Source: Mariniphaga anaerophila (GTDB lineage: Bacteria > Bacteroidota > Bacteroidia > Bacteroidales > Prolixibacteraceae). From it: 64,000 nt of DNA. The notes beneath the pieces are model-generated. The model had not been told where the DNA came from and did no database searches. It saw only the letters and a program-made list of their open reading frames with translations. The stretch's first letter is position 1. Every line of letters begins with the position of its first letter. Shown here piece after piece: positions 63,431 through 64,000 of the stretch. The stretch spans positions 1 to 64,000 of the forward strand of contig NZ_FQUM01000009.1 of assembly GCF_900129025.1 (NCBI RefSeq), read 5' to 3'. Position numbers and translations under genes: made by a program.

Positions 63431-63676
63431 AAATTTTAATCATTTCTCTTGTAAATTTTGAATGAAGAAAATTCATGTTCGTTTCATATTATGGCTTAAG
63501 CCTAAATGGTTGAGTGCTTCTTTTAGAACCTTTCGCTCACTAAACCGCAACACATTGACATATCTCAATATATTGGTTGATGTTTGAGTTCAAACAATTT
63601 ATTTGTTGAAACCGTTAAACAATTATCCAACTTATTTTTTATACATTAGCGCATTACCAAGACAAAAAGAAACGAA

Positions 63677-64000
63677 ATGTTCACAATCGGCATTTTCACC
63701 ACGCATATCCCATACATTGCTTTTGCAGTGTTCTATGCTTTCTTTTTGCTTTTTGGAGTAAACAAGGCCTCTTCGGGTGAAATCGACTGGGGAGAAAACA
63801 ACATCGTTTTCAAAGCACAGGCTGTAGATATATTTTCAGAAGCCGACACAGCAAATTTCTCCAATTTTCATTACTCACAAGGAGCCGGGCTTTTTTCTCC
63901 GGGTACCTGTTTTTTTGCTGATAAGAAGAACATTTCATATACTTCATTTTTCCCGGAAAACATCCGGAAGTGCTATTATTCACAAGCACTGTTCAATCGT
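63677..64000 (+). CDS. Hypothetical membrane-anchored protein, partial (runs off window)
   Basis: The first 108 codons from ATG 63677 are open to the window edge. An N-terminal hydrophobic segment (YIAFAVFYAFFLLFGV) would anchor or export it, followed by a polar region (SSGEIDWGENNIVFKAQAVD). I do not recognise a family. It lies 465 bp after the LytTR regulator on the same strand, past a REP-like dyad, so it likely has its own promoter. Confidence 0.6.
   Translation, partial: MFTIGIFTTHIPYIAFAVFYAFFLLFGVNKASSGEIDWGENNIVFKAQAVDIFSEADTANFSNFHYSQGAGLFSPGTCFFADKKNISYTSFFPENIRKCYYSQALFNR

Larger units (their letters stand above)
63212..63676. other. 465-bp intergenic region with REP-like dyad and repeat copy B
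   Basis: No credible gene. It contains the inverted repeat at 63254-63306 and the 67-bp-family repeat at 63365-63430. On the minus strand a 16-codon frame, MKRKTMEELESLCFNN, starts exactly at the ATG position that the EEP gene uses in copy A, then stops. Confidence 0.5.

Noticed and set aside
1-64000. CRISPR arrays, rRNA genes, prophage or conjugative genes
   Set aside because: No regularly spaced repeats, rRNA sequence, phage structural or transfer genes were seen.

Overview
The window is chromosomal DNA from a member of the Bacteroidota. Three things show this: two SusC/SusD outer-membrane pairs, lipoproteins whose lipobox Cys follows residues such as TS or MS, and repeated use of the Bacteroidota -7 promoter box TAnnTTTG. 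The gene mix (two polysaccharide utilisation loci, GH130, SSS transporter, M56/BlaI and ECF systems) would fit an environmental or marine Marinilabiliales/Prolixibacteraceae-type bacterium. That placement is inference; nothing in the window fixes the genus.

Region 1 (1-12.2 kb, mostly minus strand) is a polysaccharide utilisation locus bordered by a truncated IS256-family element. In transcription order it has an ECF sigma factor, a FecR anti-sigma factor, a SusC receptor with an N-terminal STN signalling domain, a SusD lipoprotein, a DUF4091 glycoside-hydrolase-like protein and a GH42-like protein. The layout implies trans-envelope signalling, in which substrate at SusC acts on FecR, then on sigma, then on PUL transcription. 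The substrate cannot be read from the sequence.

Region 2 (12.6-30.5 kb) is housekeeping: tRNA-Gln, a DUF2723 membrane protein, Nudix hydrolase, D-2-hydroxyacid dehydrogenase, M28 and M48 peptidases, LpxK, purine nucleoside phosphorylase, an SMP-30 lipoprotein, threonine/serine dehydratase and cardiolipin synthase. Embedded in it is a BlaI-type repressor with an M56 peptidase fused to carboxypeptidase-regulatory, plug-like and TonB C-terminal segments. That pair lies behind three operator-like sites spaced exactly 20 bp apart that overlap the promoter.

Region 3 (30.5-44.0 kb) is a second PUL, probably for a beta-mannoside. It comprises SusC, SusD, a tandem-duplicated surface lipoprotein, two paralogous clan GH-A hydrolases flanking a GH130 phosphorylase/mannosidase, and a sodium:solute symporter. 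A divergent AraC regulator is preceded by two near-identical 20-bp direct repeats 85 bp apart, which are good operator candidates.

Region 4 (44.2-64 kb) carries a DoxD/DoxA fusion with a small exported companion, an exported EEP-family phosphatase/nuclease with an unusual leader, a DEAD-box helicase, two paralogous beta-barrel proteins, creatininase-family protein, PepE, an AspT-type transporter, GH32, DUF2797 and IlvE. It also has an ECF sigma/anti-sigma/beta-barrel operon with two matching ECF-type promoters, an ICMT-type methyltransferase, an ExbB-like protein, a LytS/LytTR pair and the start of a gene that runs off the end. A 67-bp sequence from the leader of the EEP gene recurs at 63.4 kb.
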